This document shows, piece after piece, positions 26,576 to 36,272 of a stretch of 64,000 bases of DNA. Where the stretch lies: NCBI RefSeq assembly GCF_945957355.1, contig NZ_CAMFKM010000007.1, forward strand, positions 205,196-269,195, given 5' to 3'. The stretch comes from an uncultured Reyranella sp. (GTDB lineage: Bacteria; Pseudomonadota; Alphaproteobacteria; Reyranellales; Reyranellaceae). The position numbers and the translations under genes were made by a program. The notes beneath the pieces are model-generated. The model did no database searches and was not told where the DNA came from. It saw only the letters and a program-made list of their open reading frames with translations. How positions within the stretch are numbered: position 1 is the stretch's first letter; every line of letters starts with the position of its first letter.

Positions 26576-28012
26576 CTAGAGTCCGAGTGGAATTGTTTCG
26601 GGAGGCGGGGTCGTGTTGATCACGCCGGACGGCGGTACCGTGCCGCCGACGATCAGGGCGGCCTGGAGATCGGCGACGGCGAGGTGGTAGTCGCGCAAGG
26701 CATCGAGCGCCCCGATGCTCGCGTTGATCCGCTCGCGCTCCTCGATCAGCACCTCGAAGACGTCGGTCAGCATGCCGTTGTATCGAAGCAGCACCTCGGA
26801 CGAGATCTGGCGCCGGAGCGGAACGATGCGCGACTGGTAGTATTTCGCGATGTCATAGGTCGCGCGGTACGTCGCATAGGCGACACGCGCCTCCGAACGG
26901 GCATTGACCGACCGTTCGACGAGCCTGTTGATCGCCCGCATGTATATCTCGTGGGCGGACGTCATCCGGGCCTGGCCGGTATCGAAGACGGGGATCACGA
27001 TGCCGAGTTCGATCCCGTATCTGTTCTTGGAGGTCTGCTCGCCCGTGCTGCCGGTTTCGACCTCGTTGCGGTAGCCGAGGCCCAGTTCCAGGAACGAGAG
27101 GTAGCGCGTCGCATTCACGAAGTTCGCGGACTTCGCCAATGTCACGATCTCGTACCGCAGGACGATCAGGTCGACGCGCCGTCGCATCGCATCGACTTCC
27201 ACGTCGGCCAGCGTGTCGACGGCGGCCGGCAGGACCGGCAGCCGGGCGGGAAGCCGGTAGGCGAGATCGCTTCCCCAGAGGCCCAGGATCCGGGTCAGGG
27301 CCTCCCGCGACGTGGTGACGGCCAGCCGCGCCTGCGCGACCTGGATGCTCAGGTCGGCATAGAAGGCGGAGACGCGCGCCTGGTCGAGCTTGTTGGCCGC
27401 GCCGGTCTCGCCCAGCTGCTTCATCATCTGCGCCGAGGCGTCAGCCGTCTGGCGCGCCTGTTCGAGCAGGGCCAGGCGCTGCTGGGCGGCAAGCGCGCGC
27501 ACGTAGGCGCGCCGCACGTCGATCGTAAGGCTGAGAGTCGTTGCGACCGCGCGATAGCGCGCCTCCTCGAACTCGCGCTTCGCGATCTCGGTCTTGGCGG
27601 GCAGTGTCGCGAAGGCCAGCAGGTTACCGACGAGCTGGAAACCGAACTCCACGAAGTTTCCCGTGCCGAACGTGCGGTTCAGGGTGATTGCGGGATTGGG
27701 CGGCAGGCTCGTCTGGACATACTCGGCTTCCGAGATTCCCAGGTCGTTGTAGGCCGCCTGCAGGCCGCGATTGTTCAGGAGCGCGATCTGGACGGCCGCC
27801 TCCTCGCTGAGCGGTTCCGCCAGCAGGGACTGCACGCGCTCGCGGGCTCGTCGCATGTCTTCCGGCGAGGAGATCTTCACGGCGTCGCGGCCGATCTCCC
27901 GGCGAACGCCGTCCGTGACCGGCGCCATGCCGCCATCGTCGGTGAACTTCGCGCAACCGGCGGCCAGCAGGCCGACGAGGGTGACGACGGCCACCCGTGG
28001 GAAGGCGTTCAT
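26576..28012 (-). CDS. TolC-family outer-membrane lipoprotein (CusC/CopB-like position)
   Basis: A 478-residue outer-membrane efflux protein. Signal and lipobox are at the start (VGLLAAGC), and the mature part has the long heptad-rich helices of TolC proteins (RARERVQSLLAEPLSEEAAVQIALLNNR..., and SVNARSEARVAYATYRATYDIAKYY). No RND pump or membrane-fusion gene is next to it. It may serve a pump elsewhere or a role peculiar to this copper cluster. The ATG overlaps the stop of the small lipoprotein gene (ATGA), indicating coupling. Confidence 0.85.
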   Translation of the reverse strand: MNAFPRVAVVTLVGLLAAGCAKFTDDGGMAPVTDGVRREIGRDAVKISSPEDMRRARERVQSLLAEPLSEEAAVQIALLNNRGLQAAYNDLGISEAEYVQTSLPPNPAITLNRTFGTGNFVEFGFQLVGNLLAFATLPAKTEIAKREFEEARYRAVATTLSLTIDVRRAYVRALAAQQRLALLEQARQTADASAQMMKQLGETGAANKLDQARVSAFYADLSIQVAQARLAVTTSREALTRILGLWGSDLAYRLPARLPVLPAAVDTLADVEVDAMRRRVDLIVLRYEIVTLAKSANFVNATRYLSFLELGLGYRNEVETGSTGEQTSKNRYGIELGIVIPVFDTGQARMTSAHEIYMRAINRLVERSVNARSEARVAYATYRATYDIAKYYQSRIVPLRRQISSEVLLRYNGMLTDVFEVLIEERERINASIGALDALRDYHLAVADLQAALIVGGTVPPSGVINTTPPPETIPLGL

Positions 28013-28233
28013 TGCGACCGCCCGGCCGCGGGGGCGACACGATCGTTGAGTTCCCGCCACGGCTTCAGGCCGACAGGCGCATGGGGCGCGGTGCCGGACA
28101 TCACCGGCTGGTACGGCGTGCCGACGATGGCGGCATCGGGGCTGGAAGCGTCGTCAGGCGACAACGCTGGCAAGGGAGGCGCGGCGCATGCTGCCGCTCC
28201 AAGCGCAAGCATGGCTGGGATCAGAAATTTCAT
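28009..28233 (-). CDS. Small lipoprotein of the copper operon
   Basis: A 74-residue protein with a lipoprotein signal, MKFLIPAMLALGAAACAAPP (lipobox G-A-A-A-C), and a proline- and Ala-rich, apparently unstructured mature part ending near PWRELNDRVAP. No known family. The stop overlaps the TolC-family start by 4 bp. The 153 bp upstream (28234-28386) hold no convincing gene and presumably a promoter. Alternative in-frame starts further upstream lack a signal peptide. Confidence 0.6.
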   Translation of the reverse strand: MKFLIPAMLALGAAACAAPPLPALSPDDASSPDAAIVGTPYQPVMSGTAPHAPVGLKPWRELNDRVAPAAGRSQ

Positions 28234-28386
28234 GACGGAAGCCCGGACAGGATTGACGTGAACGCAGCGGGACGTGTCTCGCGGCCGGACGGCGGCGAGT
28301 TCCCTGCGTTCGCGCAAGTCGGGCGTCGGAGCTAGCGAGTCGGCGAGCGACTCACGACCGAGCACACGCTCATGGCGCGAACGCGC

Positions 28387-28824
28387 TCAGGTGAATCTGG
28401 GAGGACGTTCCGAACGGTCGCCGCAACGGCCCTCGAGCAGGTCGCTCACGAGCATCGGGACCGATGTCGCGATCCTGGGACCTGCCCAGGGATCGATGCC
28501 GGGGGCGGCCATTGCCGCATGGCAGGCAATAGTGCAGCAGCCCTCGCTGTGGTTTGCCGCGCCATCGCCTGGACAGGTGCCGCCCTCGTGCGTGGCAGGA
28601 AGCGCCGTTCCATCCGGCAGGCTCGTCACCGGCGCGACCGGCTCCTCATGCGCGACCGGCTGCGAAGCCACGACGGTCACGGGACGGTCGTCCGCGTGGG
28701 TATGACCACTATGGGCATGACCGCCATGAGCGGACGCAGCGCCAACGGCAAGCACCCACGCCGCGAGCGCAAGCAGGAGCGCTGGTGCAATCATTCTCAG
28801 CGGGCGGATGAGGGTCATCGGCAT
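28387..28824 (-). CDS. His- and Cys-rich exported protein of unknown function
   Basis: A 145-residue protein with a signal peptide (LIRPLRMIAPALLLALAAWVLAVGAASA). It is followed by a His cluster (HGGHAHSGHTHADD), several Cys residues (EGGTCPGDG, EGCCTIACHAAMA) and a C-terminal EGRCGDRSERPP. The residues suit copper binding. I recognise no family. It starts six bases after csoR and would be co-regulated with it. Met 3 (28818) is an equally possible start. Confidence 0.6.
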   Translation of the reverse strand: MPMTLIRPLRMIAPALLLALAAWVLAVGAASAHGGHAHSGHTHADDRPVTVVASQPVAHEEPVAPVTSLPDGTALPATHEGGTCPGDGAANHSEGCCTIACHAAMAAPGIDPWAGPRIATSVPMLVSDLLEGRCGDRSERPPRFT

Positions 28825-28830
28825 TCCCCG

Positions 28831-29106
28831 TCAGCGCCTGCGACTATCCAGCACTTCGAGGATCTCGTCGATCTTGATCTGCCGGTCCTTGTCGGAGCCG
28901 GCATGGAAGGCGTGCGCCACGCAATGCTGCAGGTGGTCGCCCAGGGTCTCCTGCTCGACCTTGTCGAGCGCGGCGCGCACGGCGCGGATCTGCGTCAGCA
29001 CGTCGATGCAGTAACGCTCCTCCTCGATCATGCGCGCGACGCCGCGCACCTGGCCCTCGATCCGACTGAGGCGTGCGAGCTGCGACTTCTTGAGCTTGTC
29101 GTCCAT
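28831..29106 (-). CDS. csoR: CsoR-type copper-sensing repressor
   Basis: A 91-residue all-helical regulator of the CsoR/RcnR family. It has SRIEGQVRGVARMIEEERYCIDVLTQ and the C-terminal helix DHLQHCVAHAF. The Cys in RYC and the H-x(3)-C pair in DHLQHC form the Cys-His-Cys site used for Cu(I) in CsoR rather than the RcnR nickel site. Cu(I) binding releases DNA and derepresses the target genes. ATG 29106 is preceded by a promoter in which the ATG lies at the expected +1, so the mRNA may be leaderless. It is divergent from the copper ATPase gene across 37 bp. Confidence 0.92.
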   Translation of the reverse strand: MDDKLKKSQLARLSRIEGQVRGVARMIEEERYCIDVLTQIRAVRAALDKVEQETLGDHLQHCVAHAFHAGSDKDRQIKIDEILEVLDSRRR

Positions 29107-29143
29107 CCTTGAACCATACCCCCGTAGGGTATAGATAGCAAGC
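29107..29143. promoter_or_regulatory. CsoR operator with overlapping divergent promoters
   Basis: The 17-bp palindrome ATACCCCCGTAGGGTAT (29116-29132) resembles G/C-tract CsoR operators. Rightward: TTGAAC (29109-29114), 17 bp, TAGATA (29132-29137), then 6 nt to the ATPase ATG. Leftward: TTGCTA, 17 bp, TATGGT, then 6 nt to the csoR ATG. The palindrome lies within both spacers, so CsoR would block both promoters at once. Neither start has a Shine-Dalgarno, and both ATGs sit where transcription should begin. Confidence 0.8.
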
Positions 29144-31495
29144 ATGAGCCACGCCTGCTGCCACGCCTCCCATGCGCCTGCCGCCGCTCCGGCCGCGGAC
29201 CCTGATATCGCCATCGATCCCGTCTGCGGGATGAAGGTGAAGATCGAAGGCGCGAAGAACACGACCGTGCACGAGGGGCAGACCTATTACTTCTGCAATC
29301 CCAAGTGCCTGCAGAAGTTCACCGCCGAGCCGGCACGCTACCTGAAGCCCGAGGAAGCACCGCCTGCGCCGCCGGTGGCGCCCGGCACCATCTTCACCTG
29401 TCCGATGCATCCGGAGATCCGCCAGGTCGGCCCCGGAAGCTGTCCGATCTGCGGCATGGCGCTGGAGCCTGCCGAGATCTCGCTCGATGACGGGCCGAAC
29501 GAGGAACTGGTCGACATGACGCGTCGCCTGTGGATCGGCGGCGCGCTCGCCGTCCCACTGGTGGCGCTCGACATGGGTGGGCATTTGTTCAATCTGCACG
29601 GGCTGCTGCCGCACGGGCTCATGCCCTGGCTGCTGATGGCACTCGCCACGCCCGTGGTTCTGTGGGCGGGCTGGCCCTTCTTCGTGCGCGGCTGGCAGTC
29701 CGTGCAGACCGGCCACCTCAACATGTTCACCCTGATCGCGCTCGGCACCGGCGTCGCCTGGGCCTACAGCGTCGTGGCGACCCTGGCGCCCGGCCTGTTC
29801 CCCTCCGGCCTGCGCGGCGCCAACGGATCGGTGCCGGTCTATTTCGAGCCGGCCGCGGTGATCGTCGTGCTGGTGCTGGTGGGCCAGGTCCTGGAACTGC
29901 GCGCCCGCGACGCGACAGGCGGCGCCATCAAGGCCTTGCTGGGGCTGGCGCCGCGCACCGCGTTGCGCGTCGACGCCAACGGTAACGATGCCGAAGTGGC
30001 GATCGACCGGATCGCGGTCGGCGACCGGCTACGCGTGCGGCCGGGCGAGAAGGTGCCGGTCGATGGCGCCGTAATCGAGGGTGCCGGATCGGTCGACGAG
30101 TCGAGCATCACCGGCGAGCCGATGCCGGTTTCGAAGGCAGCGGGCGCCAAGGTCATCGGCGGCACCGTGAATGCCAGTGGCACTTTCGTCATGAAGGCCG
30201 AACTGGTCGGCAGCGATACGATGCTGTCGCGCATCGTCAGGATGGTGGCCGAGGCGCAGCGCAGCCGGGCACCGATCCAGCGCCTGGCCGATCTCGTGGC
30301 GGGCTGGTTCGTGCCGACGGTGATCGCCGTCTCGGTGGTCGCCTTCGCCGCCTGGTCGATCTGGGGTCCGTCACCTGCGCTTTCCTACGCGCTGGTGGCG
30401 GCGGTCTCCGTGCTGATCATCGCCTGCCCCTGCGCGCTGGGCCTCGCCACGCCGATGTCGATCATGGTCGGCGTCGGAAGGGGCGCCGCCGCCGGCATCC
30501 TGATCCGCAACGCCGAGGCGCTGGAGCGGCTGGAGAAAGTCGACACCCTGGTGGTCGACAAGACGGGTACCCTGACGCTCGGCAAGCCGACCCTGTCGAC
30601 CGTCGAGCCCTTGGGCAACCTTCCGGAAGGCGAGATCCTTCGGCTGGCCGCCAGCCTCGAGCGCGGCAGCGAGCATCCCATCGCCATCGCGATCCTGGCC
30701 GGCGCGCAGGCGCGCGGCATGGCGATGGCGACTGTCGAAGGCTTCGCTTCGCCCGCCGGCAAGGGCGTGTCGGGTACGGCCGAGGGCCGACGCCTGCTGC
30801 TCGGCAATGCGAACTTCCTGCGCGAAGCCGGGATCGACGTCGCCGCGGCCGACGCGAAGGCCGATGCGCTGCGGCAGGACGGGGCCACCGTCGTGCTGCT
30901 GGCGGTCGACGGCCGGGCCGAGGGGCTGCTGGCGGTGAGCGATCCGGTCAAGGACACCACGCCCGAAGCACTGAAGCGCCTGCGCGAAGCGGGCCTGCGC
31001 ATCGTGATGCTGACCGGCGACAACCGGCGCAGTGCCGGCGCGGTCGCGGCCCGGCTGGGCATCGATGCGGTCGAGGCCGAGGTCCTGCCAGAGGACAAGG
31101 CGCGGATCGTCCAGCGCCTGAAGGGAGAGGGCCGCGTGGTCGCCATGGCCGGAGACGGCGTCAACGACGCGCCCGCCCTGGCCGCCGCCGACGTCGGCAT
31201 CGCCATGGGCACCGGCACTGATATTGCCATCGAGAGCGCCGGCATCACGCTGGTGAAGGGCGACCTGCTGGGCATCGCCCGCGCCCGCCATCTCTCGCGG
31301 GCCACCATGGCGAACATCCGGCAGAACCTGTTCTTCGCCTTCGTCTACAATGCGGCCGGCGTGCCGGTGGCGGCGGGCGTCCTCTATCCGCTCCTCGGCA
31401 TCACCCTTAGCCCCATTCTCGCGGCTGCCGCCATGGCGCTCAGTTCGGTGAGCGTCATCGGAAATGCACTTCGACTGCGACGGGTAGAAATCTGA
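29144..31495 (+). CDS. copA: Copper-exporting P1B-type ATPase
   Basis: A 783-residue inner-membrane pump that expels Cu(I) to the periplasm. It begins with a Cys/His-rich tip (SHACCHASH), then a YHS-like domain (DPVCGMKV), then a heavy-metal-binding CPMHPE ... CPICGMALE domain near residue 88 instead of a ferredoxin-like HMA domain. Eight helices follow with the CPC metal motif (C428-P-C430), TGEPMP, the phosphorylation site DKTGTLT (D472) and [10 protein letters not shown]. The helix motifs YNAAGVP and [15 protein letters not shown] fit the Cu(I) subgroup. It is controlled from the CsoR operator just upstream. Confidence 0.93.
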   Translation: MSHACCHASHAPAAAPAADPDIAIDPVCGMKVKIEGAKNTTVHEGQTYYFCNPKCLQKFTAEPARYLKPEEAPPAPPVAPGTIFTCPMHPEIRQVGPGSCPICGMALEPAEISLDDGPNEELVDMTRRLWIGGALAVPLVALDMGGHLFNLHGLLPHGLMPWLLMALATPVVLWAGWPFFVRGWQSVQTGHLNMFTLIALGTGVAWAYSVVATLAPGLFPSGLRGANGSVPVYFEPAAVIVVLVLVGQVLELRARDATGGAIKALLGLAPRTALRVDANGNDAEVAIDRIAVGDRLRVRPGEKVPVDGAVIEGAGSVDESSITGEPMPVSKAAGAKVIGGTVNASGTFVMKAELVGSDTMLSRIVRMVAEAQRSRAPIQRLADLVAGWFVPTVIAVSVVAFAAWSIWGPSPALSYALVAAVSVLIIACPCALGLATPMSIMVGVGRGAAAGILIRNAEALERLEKVDTLVVDKTGTLTLGKPTLSTVEPLGNLPEGEILRLAASLERGSEHPIAIAILAGAQARGMAMATVEGFASPAGKGVSGTAEGRRLLLGNANFLREAGIDVAAADAKADALRQDGATVVLLAVDGRAEGLLAVSDPVKDTTPEALKRLREAGLRIVMLTGDNRRSAGAVAARLGIDAVEAEVLPEDKARIVQRLKGEGRVVAMAGDGVNDAPALAAADVGIAMGTGTDIAIESAGITLVKGDLLGIARARHLSRATMANIRQNLFFAFVYNAAGVPVAAGVLYPLLGITLSPILAAAAMALSSVSVIGNALRLRRVEI

Positions 31496-31573
31496 GCCGG
31501 CTGCGACATTTCGGGACGGCCCTGTCGCTTTGCGCTTGATCTGCAAACGACGTCGCCGGAAATTGCCTCGACC

Positions 31574-31921
31574 ATGCGCCTGATCCATCGATCGCATCGC
31601 GCCGCCAACGCCGTCCGGACCGTGTCTCCGAGCGGCGAGCTGTTCGTTGCCTCGATCGTGATCTGCATGATCCTGGCGTCGTTCGGCGATGCGGTCGATC
31701 CGACCTGGTTCGGCGAGGCCGGACTGGAGTTCGCCTTCTTCGACCTGGGCGGCGAGTTTTCGGTTCTGGCGATGCGTCACTGGCATCTCCTCGAGCTGCT
31801 GCTGGCCGGCGGCGTGATGGCCGCGGGCATCATGATCCTGCGCATCGTGGCCGGTGCCTTCTTCCGGCCGCTCGATCCCGCCGACCCCGGCGCCGTCGAG
31901 AAGGTGCCGATAAAGCTCTGA
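31574..31921 (+). CDS. Small membrane protein of unknown function
   Basis: A 115-residue protein with two predicted membrane helices (about residues 25-42 and 71-92) and a short C-terminal tail. No family recognised. It lies between copA and terC on the same strand. The gap from copA is 78 bp and the Shine-Dalgarno is weak, so the start is uncertain. Confidence 0.5.
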   Translation: MRLIHRSHRAANAVRTVSPSGELFVASIVICMILASFGDAVDPTWFGEAGLEFAFFDLGGEFSVLAMRHWHLLELLLAGGVMAAGIMILRIVAGAFFRPLDPADPGAVEKVPIKL

Positions 31922-32003
31922 CGACTGGCTGAAGCGACCCCGACCGCCCTTCTCCGGGAAGCGCGCGGCGTGGGCACACATTCAATCGTTGTTGGAGATT
32001 TTC

Positions 32004-32915
32004 ATGGAACTCGAACTGTTTTCGGGCGCGTTCTTCTCGGCGCTGCTCGCCATCATCCTGATCGACCTCGTGCTGGCGGGCGACAATGCCCTCATCATCG
32101 GCCTGGTCGCGCGCAACCTTCCCAAGGAAAGCCAGAACAAGGTCATCTTCTGGGGCACCTTCGGTGCCATCGCCATCCGCGCCCTGATGGCCATCCTCGT
32201 CGTCTACATCCTGGCTGTGCCCGGCTTCATGCTGGCCGGCGGACTCGCGCTGGTCTGGATCGCGCGCAAGCTGCTGACGCCGCAGGACAATGCCGAGGAA
32301 AGCCACCTCGTGAAGGCGCCGGCCGCGAGCTTCGCCGCAGCGGTTCGCACGATCATCATCGCCGACGCGGTGATGGGCATCGACAACGTGCTGGCCATCG
32401 GCGGCGCCTCGCACGGCTCGATCCTGCTGATCCTGCTGGGCCTTGCCATCAGCGTGCCGATCATCGTCTGGGGCAGCCAGCTCGTCATCAAGCTGGTCGA
32501 CCGCTATCCCTCGGTGATCCTGCTGGGCGGCGCGGTGCTGTGCTGGACCGCCTACGGCATGATCACCCGCGAGCCGATGCTGGCGACCTGGTTCGAGGCC
32601 CATCCGGCTGCCAAGCTGATCCTCGCCGTGCTGGCCTTCTCGATCGCGCTGGCGCCCTGGTACGCGGAACGCCTCAGCGAGAACATGAAGCCACTGACGG
32701 TGCTCCTGCCGGCCATCCTGATCTGGATGCTGGGCTTCGAAGTCGCCGCCAGTGTCTGGAAGGTCCAGGCCGACTATCTGATGGCGACCACCCAGGGCGA
32801 ATACCTGATGGAAGGCCTGCGCTGGATCGGATGGCTGCCGCTCGCCGCGCTCTTCCTGTGGATGCGCGAGCGGCTCGTGCTGCGCAACGCGCGACTGGCG
32901 CGGAGCGCACAGTAA
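32004..32915 (+). CDS. TerC family integral membrane protein
   Basis: A 303-residue protein with about seven helices. The paired acidic motifs LIDLVLAGDNALIIG near residue 20 and IIADAVMGIDNVLAIGG near residue 118 are the TerC/YjbE signature, and their Asp and Asn residues probably bind a divalent metal. TerC relatives such as Alx and MeeY export manganese. ATG 32004 is chosen for the GGAG seven bases upstream. No yybP-ykoY manganese riboswitch is recognisable in the 82 bp before the gene. A strong hairpin follows. Confidence 0.88.
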   Translation: MELELFSGAFFSALLAIILIDLVLAGDNALIIGLVARNLPKESQNKVIFWGTFGAIAIRALMAILVVYILAVPGFMLAGGLALVWIARKLLTPQDNAEESHLVKAPAASFAAAVRTIIIADAVMGIDNVLAIGGASHGSILLILLGLAISVPIIVWGSQLVIKLVDRYPSVILLGGAVLCWTAYGMITREPMLATWFEAHPAAKLILAVLAFSIALAPWYAERLSENMKPLTVLLPAILIWMLGFEVAASVWKVQADYLMATTQGEYLMEGLRWIGWLPLAALFLWMRERLVLRNARLARSAQ

Positions 32916-32934
32916 GGCTCAAGCAACCATGGCT

Positions 32935-32959
32935 TCCTCCCCCGCTTCACGGGGGAGGA
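32935..32959 (+). terminator. Hairpin terminator after terC
   Basis: TCCTCCCCCG and CGGGGGAGGA pair perfectly over 10 bp around the 5-base loop CTTCA, with TTTTC nine bases later. It sits between convergent terC and purC (purC stop at 32970) and may serve both, although no T-run follows in the purC direction. Confidence 0.65.
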
Positions 32960-32969
32960 GACGGGTTTT

Positions 32970-33884
32970 CTACACCGACAGGTCGGCGCCAGTCAGGCGT
33001 CGATAGGCCTCGAGGTAGCGCTTGCTGGTCGCCTCGACGACCTCCGCAGGCAGCCGGGGCGCCGGCGCCTCGCCGTTCCAGCGGCCGGCATGGCGCTCGA
33101 CGTCGAGCCAGTCGCGCAGCGGCTGCTTGTCGAAGCTGGGCTGCGGCCTTCCTTCGGCATAGCCGTCGAGCGGCCAGAAGCGCGAGGAATCCGGCGTCAT
33201 CACCTCGTCGATCAGCAGGATCCTGCCATCGGCCGTCCGGCCGAACTCGAACTTGGTGTCGGCGATGATGATGCCCTGCTTCAGCGCGACATCTCGGCCG
33301 CGTGTGTAGACGAGGCGGGTCAGCCTCTCGAGCTCGGCGGTCACCTCGGCGCCCAGCACCTTCTGCATCTGCGCGATGGTGATATTCTCGTCGTGCCCGC
33401 TCTCGGCCTTGGTTGCCGGGCTGAAGATCGGTGGATCGAGGCGGCCGCTCTCCTTCAGGCCCTTGGGCAGGGTCTCGCCGGCCAGGGTCCCAGCCTTGGC
33501 GTATTCGCGCCAGGCCGAGCCGGTGATGTAGCCGCGCACCACGCATTCGATGGGGAATACCGTACCGCGCCGGCAGAGCATGGCGCGGCCGGCGATCTCG
33601 GTGCGGTGGCCCTTGAGAGCCGGCACCGTGGCGATGATCTCATCGGCATCGGCCGAGATCATGTGATGATCGACGAGGTCGCCCAGCTGGCGGAACCACC
33701 AGGCGCTGACCTGGGTCAGCACGGCGCCCTTTTGCGGAATGGGCTCGGCCATCACCACGTCGTAGGCGCTCACCCGGTCGGTCGCGACCAGCAGCAGCCG
33801 GTCGGCATCCACCGCATAGACATCGCGCACCTTGCCGCGCGCGATCCGCTCCAGCGGCAGGTCGCTCACCGTCATCAGCATCAT
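32970..33884 (-). CDS. purC: Phosphoribosylaminoimidazole-succinocarboxamide synthase
   Basis: A 304-residue SAICAR synthetase, which joins CAIR and aspartate with ATP in purine synthesis. Landmarks are [30 protein letters not shown] (phosphate loop and catalytic segment), [35 protein letters not shown] and IADTKFEFG with [12 protein letters not shown]. The length fits the longer yeast-like type rather than the short bacterial type of about 240 residues. Of the three possible ATGs (33884, 33881, 33875), 33884 fits AAGGAAGG best. It lies five bases after the CMD-family gene. Confidence 0.94.
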   Translation of the reverse strand: MMLMTVSDLPLERIARGKVRDVYAVDADRLLLVATDRVSAYDVVMAEPIPQKGAVLTQVSAWWFRQLGDLVDHHMISADADEIIATVPALKGHRTEIAGRAMLCRRGTVFPIECVVRGYITGSAWREYAKAGTLAGETLPKGLKESGRLDPPIFSPATKAESGHDENITIAQMQKVLGAEVTAELERLTRLVYTRGRDVALKQGIIIADTKFEFGRTADGRILLIDEVMTPDSSRFWPLDGYAEGRPQPSFDKQPLRDWLDVERHAGRWNGEAPAPRLPAEVVEATSKRYLEAYRRLTGADLSV

Positions 33885-33889
33885 CGGCC

Positions 33890-34282
33890 TCAGCCTTCCT
33901 TGCGCAGTTCCTCGAACACTTCCTTGGCGGTGAGCAGCGCCTCGCGCACCGACGGCAGGCCGATATAGCCGCAAAGGTGCATCAGCGCCTCGGACAATTC
34001 GTCCTCGGTCCAGCCCTGCCGGCGGGCCATACGCAGGTGGATGGCGAGTTCCGGCCAGCGCGCCTGGGCGGTGTCGGAAATCACGCAGATCAGCGTCTTT
34101 GTCTTGAGATCGAGGCCGGGGCGCGACCACAGCATGCCGAATACCGCCTCGCGGGCGTAGTCGCCGAATTTTTTCATCATGGGGTCGCCGTAGACCGACT
34201 TGTTCATGTCGGCGGCGAATTTCTCCCCCATCAGGCTGGCGCGGATTTCGCTGCCCTTCCGGTAGTTATCGCTCTCGGCCAC
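33890..34282 (-). CDS. Carboxymuconolactone decarboxylase family protein
   Basis: A 130-residue CMD-fold protein of the short, gamma-carboxymuconolactone decarboxylase type. It has [24 protein letters not shown], the core [30 protein letters not shown] and a [12 protein letters not shown] segment. The usual active-site C-x-x-C is absent. Genuine PcaC is possible but no other pca gene is in the window. It precedes purC directly and is divergent from kup. Confidence 0.82.
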   Translation of the reverse strand: MAESDNYRKGSEIRASLMGEKFAADMNKSVYGDPMMKKFGDYAREAVFGMLWSRPGLDLKTKTLICVISDTAQARWPELAIHLRMARRQGWTEDELSEALMHLCGYIGLPSVREALLTAKEVFEELRKEG

Positions 34283-34372
34283 GGTTTCCTCCTTTGTTAC
34301 GAATTCTGGACTGCAGCGTCCCGGAATTCGCGGCTAGGATCAATTGTTCGCAGGGGGAGTCGCGTTACAGAA

Positions 34373-36271
34373 ATGGCCGCCAACGGCACCGCAGTTGAAC
34401 CCGCTGGCCGGCGGCGCCGGGCGGCGCTGACCCTGGCCGCCCTCGGCGTCGTCTTCGGCGACATCGGCACCAGCCCGCTCTACACGGTCAAGGAGTGCTT
34501 CAGCGAGTACACCGGCATCCAGCCGACGCACGACAACGTGCTGGGCATCCTGTCGCTCATCACCTGGGCGCTGATCGTCGTCGTCACGCTGAAGTACGTC
34601 GCCGTCGTCATGCGCGCCGACAACAAGGGCGAGGGCGGCGTGCTGGCGCTCATGGCGCTGGTCTCCAGCCAGAGCAACATCCCGTCACCCTGGCGGCGGC
34701 GCCTCTATCTCCTGCTGGGCATCGCCGGGGCCGCGCTGTTCTACGGCGACTGCCTCTTGACGCCCGCCATCTCCGTGCTGAGCGCCGTCGAGGGCTTGAC
34801 CGTCGCCACGCCGGCCTTCGAGCCGATGGTCATCCCGATCGCGATCGGCGTCATCGTCGCGCTGTTCTCGGTCCAGCATTTCGGCACCAGCGGCATCGGC
34901 AAATGGTTCGGCCCGATCACGCTCATCTGGTTCGTCGTGCTGGCGCTGCTCGGCATCCACCAGATCGTGCAGCGTCCCGAAGTGCTGATGGCGCTGTCGC
35001 CACACCACGCGATCGGCTTCGCCCTACGGGAAAAGATCGTCGCCTTCATCGCGCTGGGGGCGATCACGCTGGCCATCACCGGTGCCGAGGCGCTGTACGC
35101 CGACATGGGCCATTTCGGCGCCAAGCCCATCCGCATGGCCTGGCTCGGCCTCGTGCTGCCCGCCCTGCTCCTCAACTATTATGGGCAGGGAGCGCTGATC
35201 CTCGAAGATCCGACCGCACTGGCCAACCCATTCTTCAATCTCGGACCGGATTGGGCGCTTTATCCGCTGGTGGCCCTGGCCACGGCCGCCACGGTGATCG
35301 CCTCGCAGGCCACGATCTCGGGCGCCTTCTCGATGGCCAAGCAGGCCGCCCTGCTGGGCCTCAGTCCGCGCGTCCACATCCAGCACACCTCGGCGAGCGA
35401 GTTCGGGCAGGTCTACCTCCCGGTGGTCAACTGGCTGCAGATGCTGGGCGTCGTCATCCTGATCATGGCGTTCAAGTCGTCGACCAACCTCGCCTCGGCC
35501 TACGGCATCGCCGTCACCGGCACGATGCTGATCACGAGCATGCTTGTCTGCGTCATCGCCATACGAAAGTGGAACTGGGGCTGGCCGCTCAGCATCCTCG
35601 TCTTCGGCGGGTTCATGACGCTCGACCTGGCCCTGCTCTCGTCCAACATGCTGAAATTCCTCGACGGTGGCTGGGTGCCGCTGGCGATTGCCGCGCTGAT
35701 CTTCCTCTGCATGTGGACCTGGCTGACCGGCCGGGCGGCCGTCGCCAAACACGAGCAGGCAGAGGCGCTGCCGCTGGAAACCCTGCTCGAGAGCATCAAC
35801 CCGGCCCGCGTGCACCGGCCGCAGGGCACCGCCGTCTACCTGACCGCCACGTCGACCAACGCGCCGCGCTCGCTGATGCACAATCTGAAGCACAATGAGG
35901 TGCTGCACGAGCACGTGGTGCTGCTGAGCATTGAGGTCCCCGACATTCCCTTCGTTTCGTCCGAAGGCCGAAGCCAGGTCACGCATCTCGGCAAGGGCGT
36001 GCACAGGGTCGTGCTGCGCTACGGGTTCATGGAGCAACCCGACGTACCGAGCGCTCTCGCCCTGCTCGAGGACAAGGGCATCCCGTTCGACCCGATGCGC
36101 ACGTCCTACTTCATCGGTCGCAATACATACATGCCGGCCAGCGCATCGCCGTTGCCGCGTTGGCAGGAGAGGCTCTTCCTTGCCTTGTCGCGTTTCTCGG
36201 CCAGCGCGGGAGACTTCTTCGGCCTGCCCACCAATCGCGTCGTCGAACTGGGCAGCCGCATCGAGATCTGA
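34373..36271 (+). CDS. kup: Kup-type potassium uptake protein
   Basis: A 632-residue inner-membrane potassium:proton symporter of the KUP/HAK family. The signature ALTLAALGVVFGDIGTSPLYTVKE is at the N-terminus, followed by ALYGDCLLTPAISVLSAVEG-type sequence and about 12 helices. VTGTMLITSMLV and a cytosolic C-terminal domain of about 180 residues (from PRSLMHNLKHNEVLHEHVV) complete it. It provides constitutive K+ uptake beside the inducible Kdp system at the end of the window. GGGGGAG lies upstream at a long spacing. It ends two bases from a convergent gene. Confidence 0.93.
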   Translation: MAANGTAVEPAGRRRRAALTLAALGVVFGDIGTSPLYTVKECFSEYTGIQPTHDNVLGILSLITWALIVVVTLKYVAVVMRADNKGEGGVLALMALVSSQSNIPSPWRRRLYLLLGIAGAALFYGDCLLTPAISVLSAVEGLTVATPAFEPMVIPIAIGVIVALFSVQHFGTSGIGKWFGPITLIWFVVLALLGIHQIVQRPEVLMALSPHHAIGFALREKIVAFIALGAITLAITGAEALYADMGHFGAKPIRMAWLGLVLPALLLNYYGQGALILEDPTALANPFFNLGPDWALYPLVALATAATVIASQATISGAFSMAKQAALLGLSPRVHIQHTSASEFGQVYLPVVNWLQMLGVVILIMAFKSSTNLASAYGIAVTGTMLITSMLVCVIAIRKWNWGWPLSILVFGGFMTLDLALLSSNMLKFLDGGWVPLAIAALIFLCMWTWLTGRAAVAKHEQAEALPLETLLESINPARVHRPQGTAVYLTATSTNAPRSLMHNLKHNEVLHEHVVLLSIEVPDIPFVSSEGRSQVTHLGKGVHRVVLRYGFMEQPDVPSALALLEDKGIPFDPMRTSYFIGRNTYMPASASPLPRWQERLFLALSRFSASAGDFFGLPTNRVVELGSRIEI

Positions 36272-36272
36272 C

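Noticed and set aside
31922..32003. A possible yybP-ykoY (manganese) riboswitch before terC
   Set aside because: The conserved GC-rich loops and three-way junction could not be found in this 82-bp gap.
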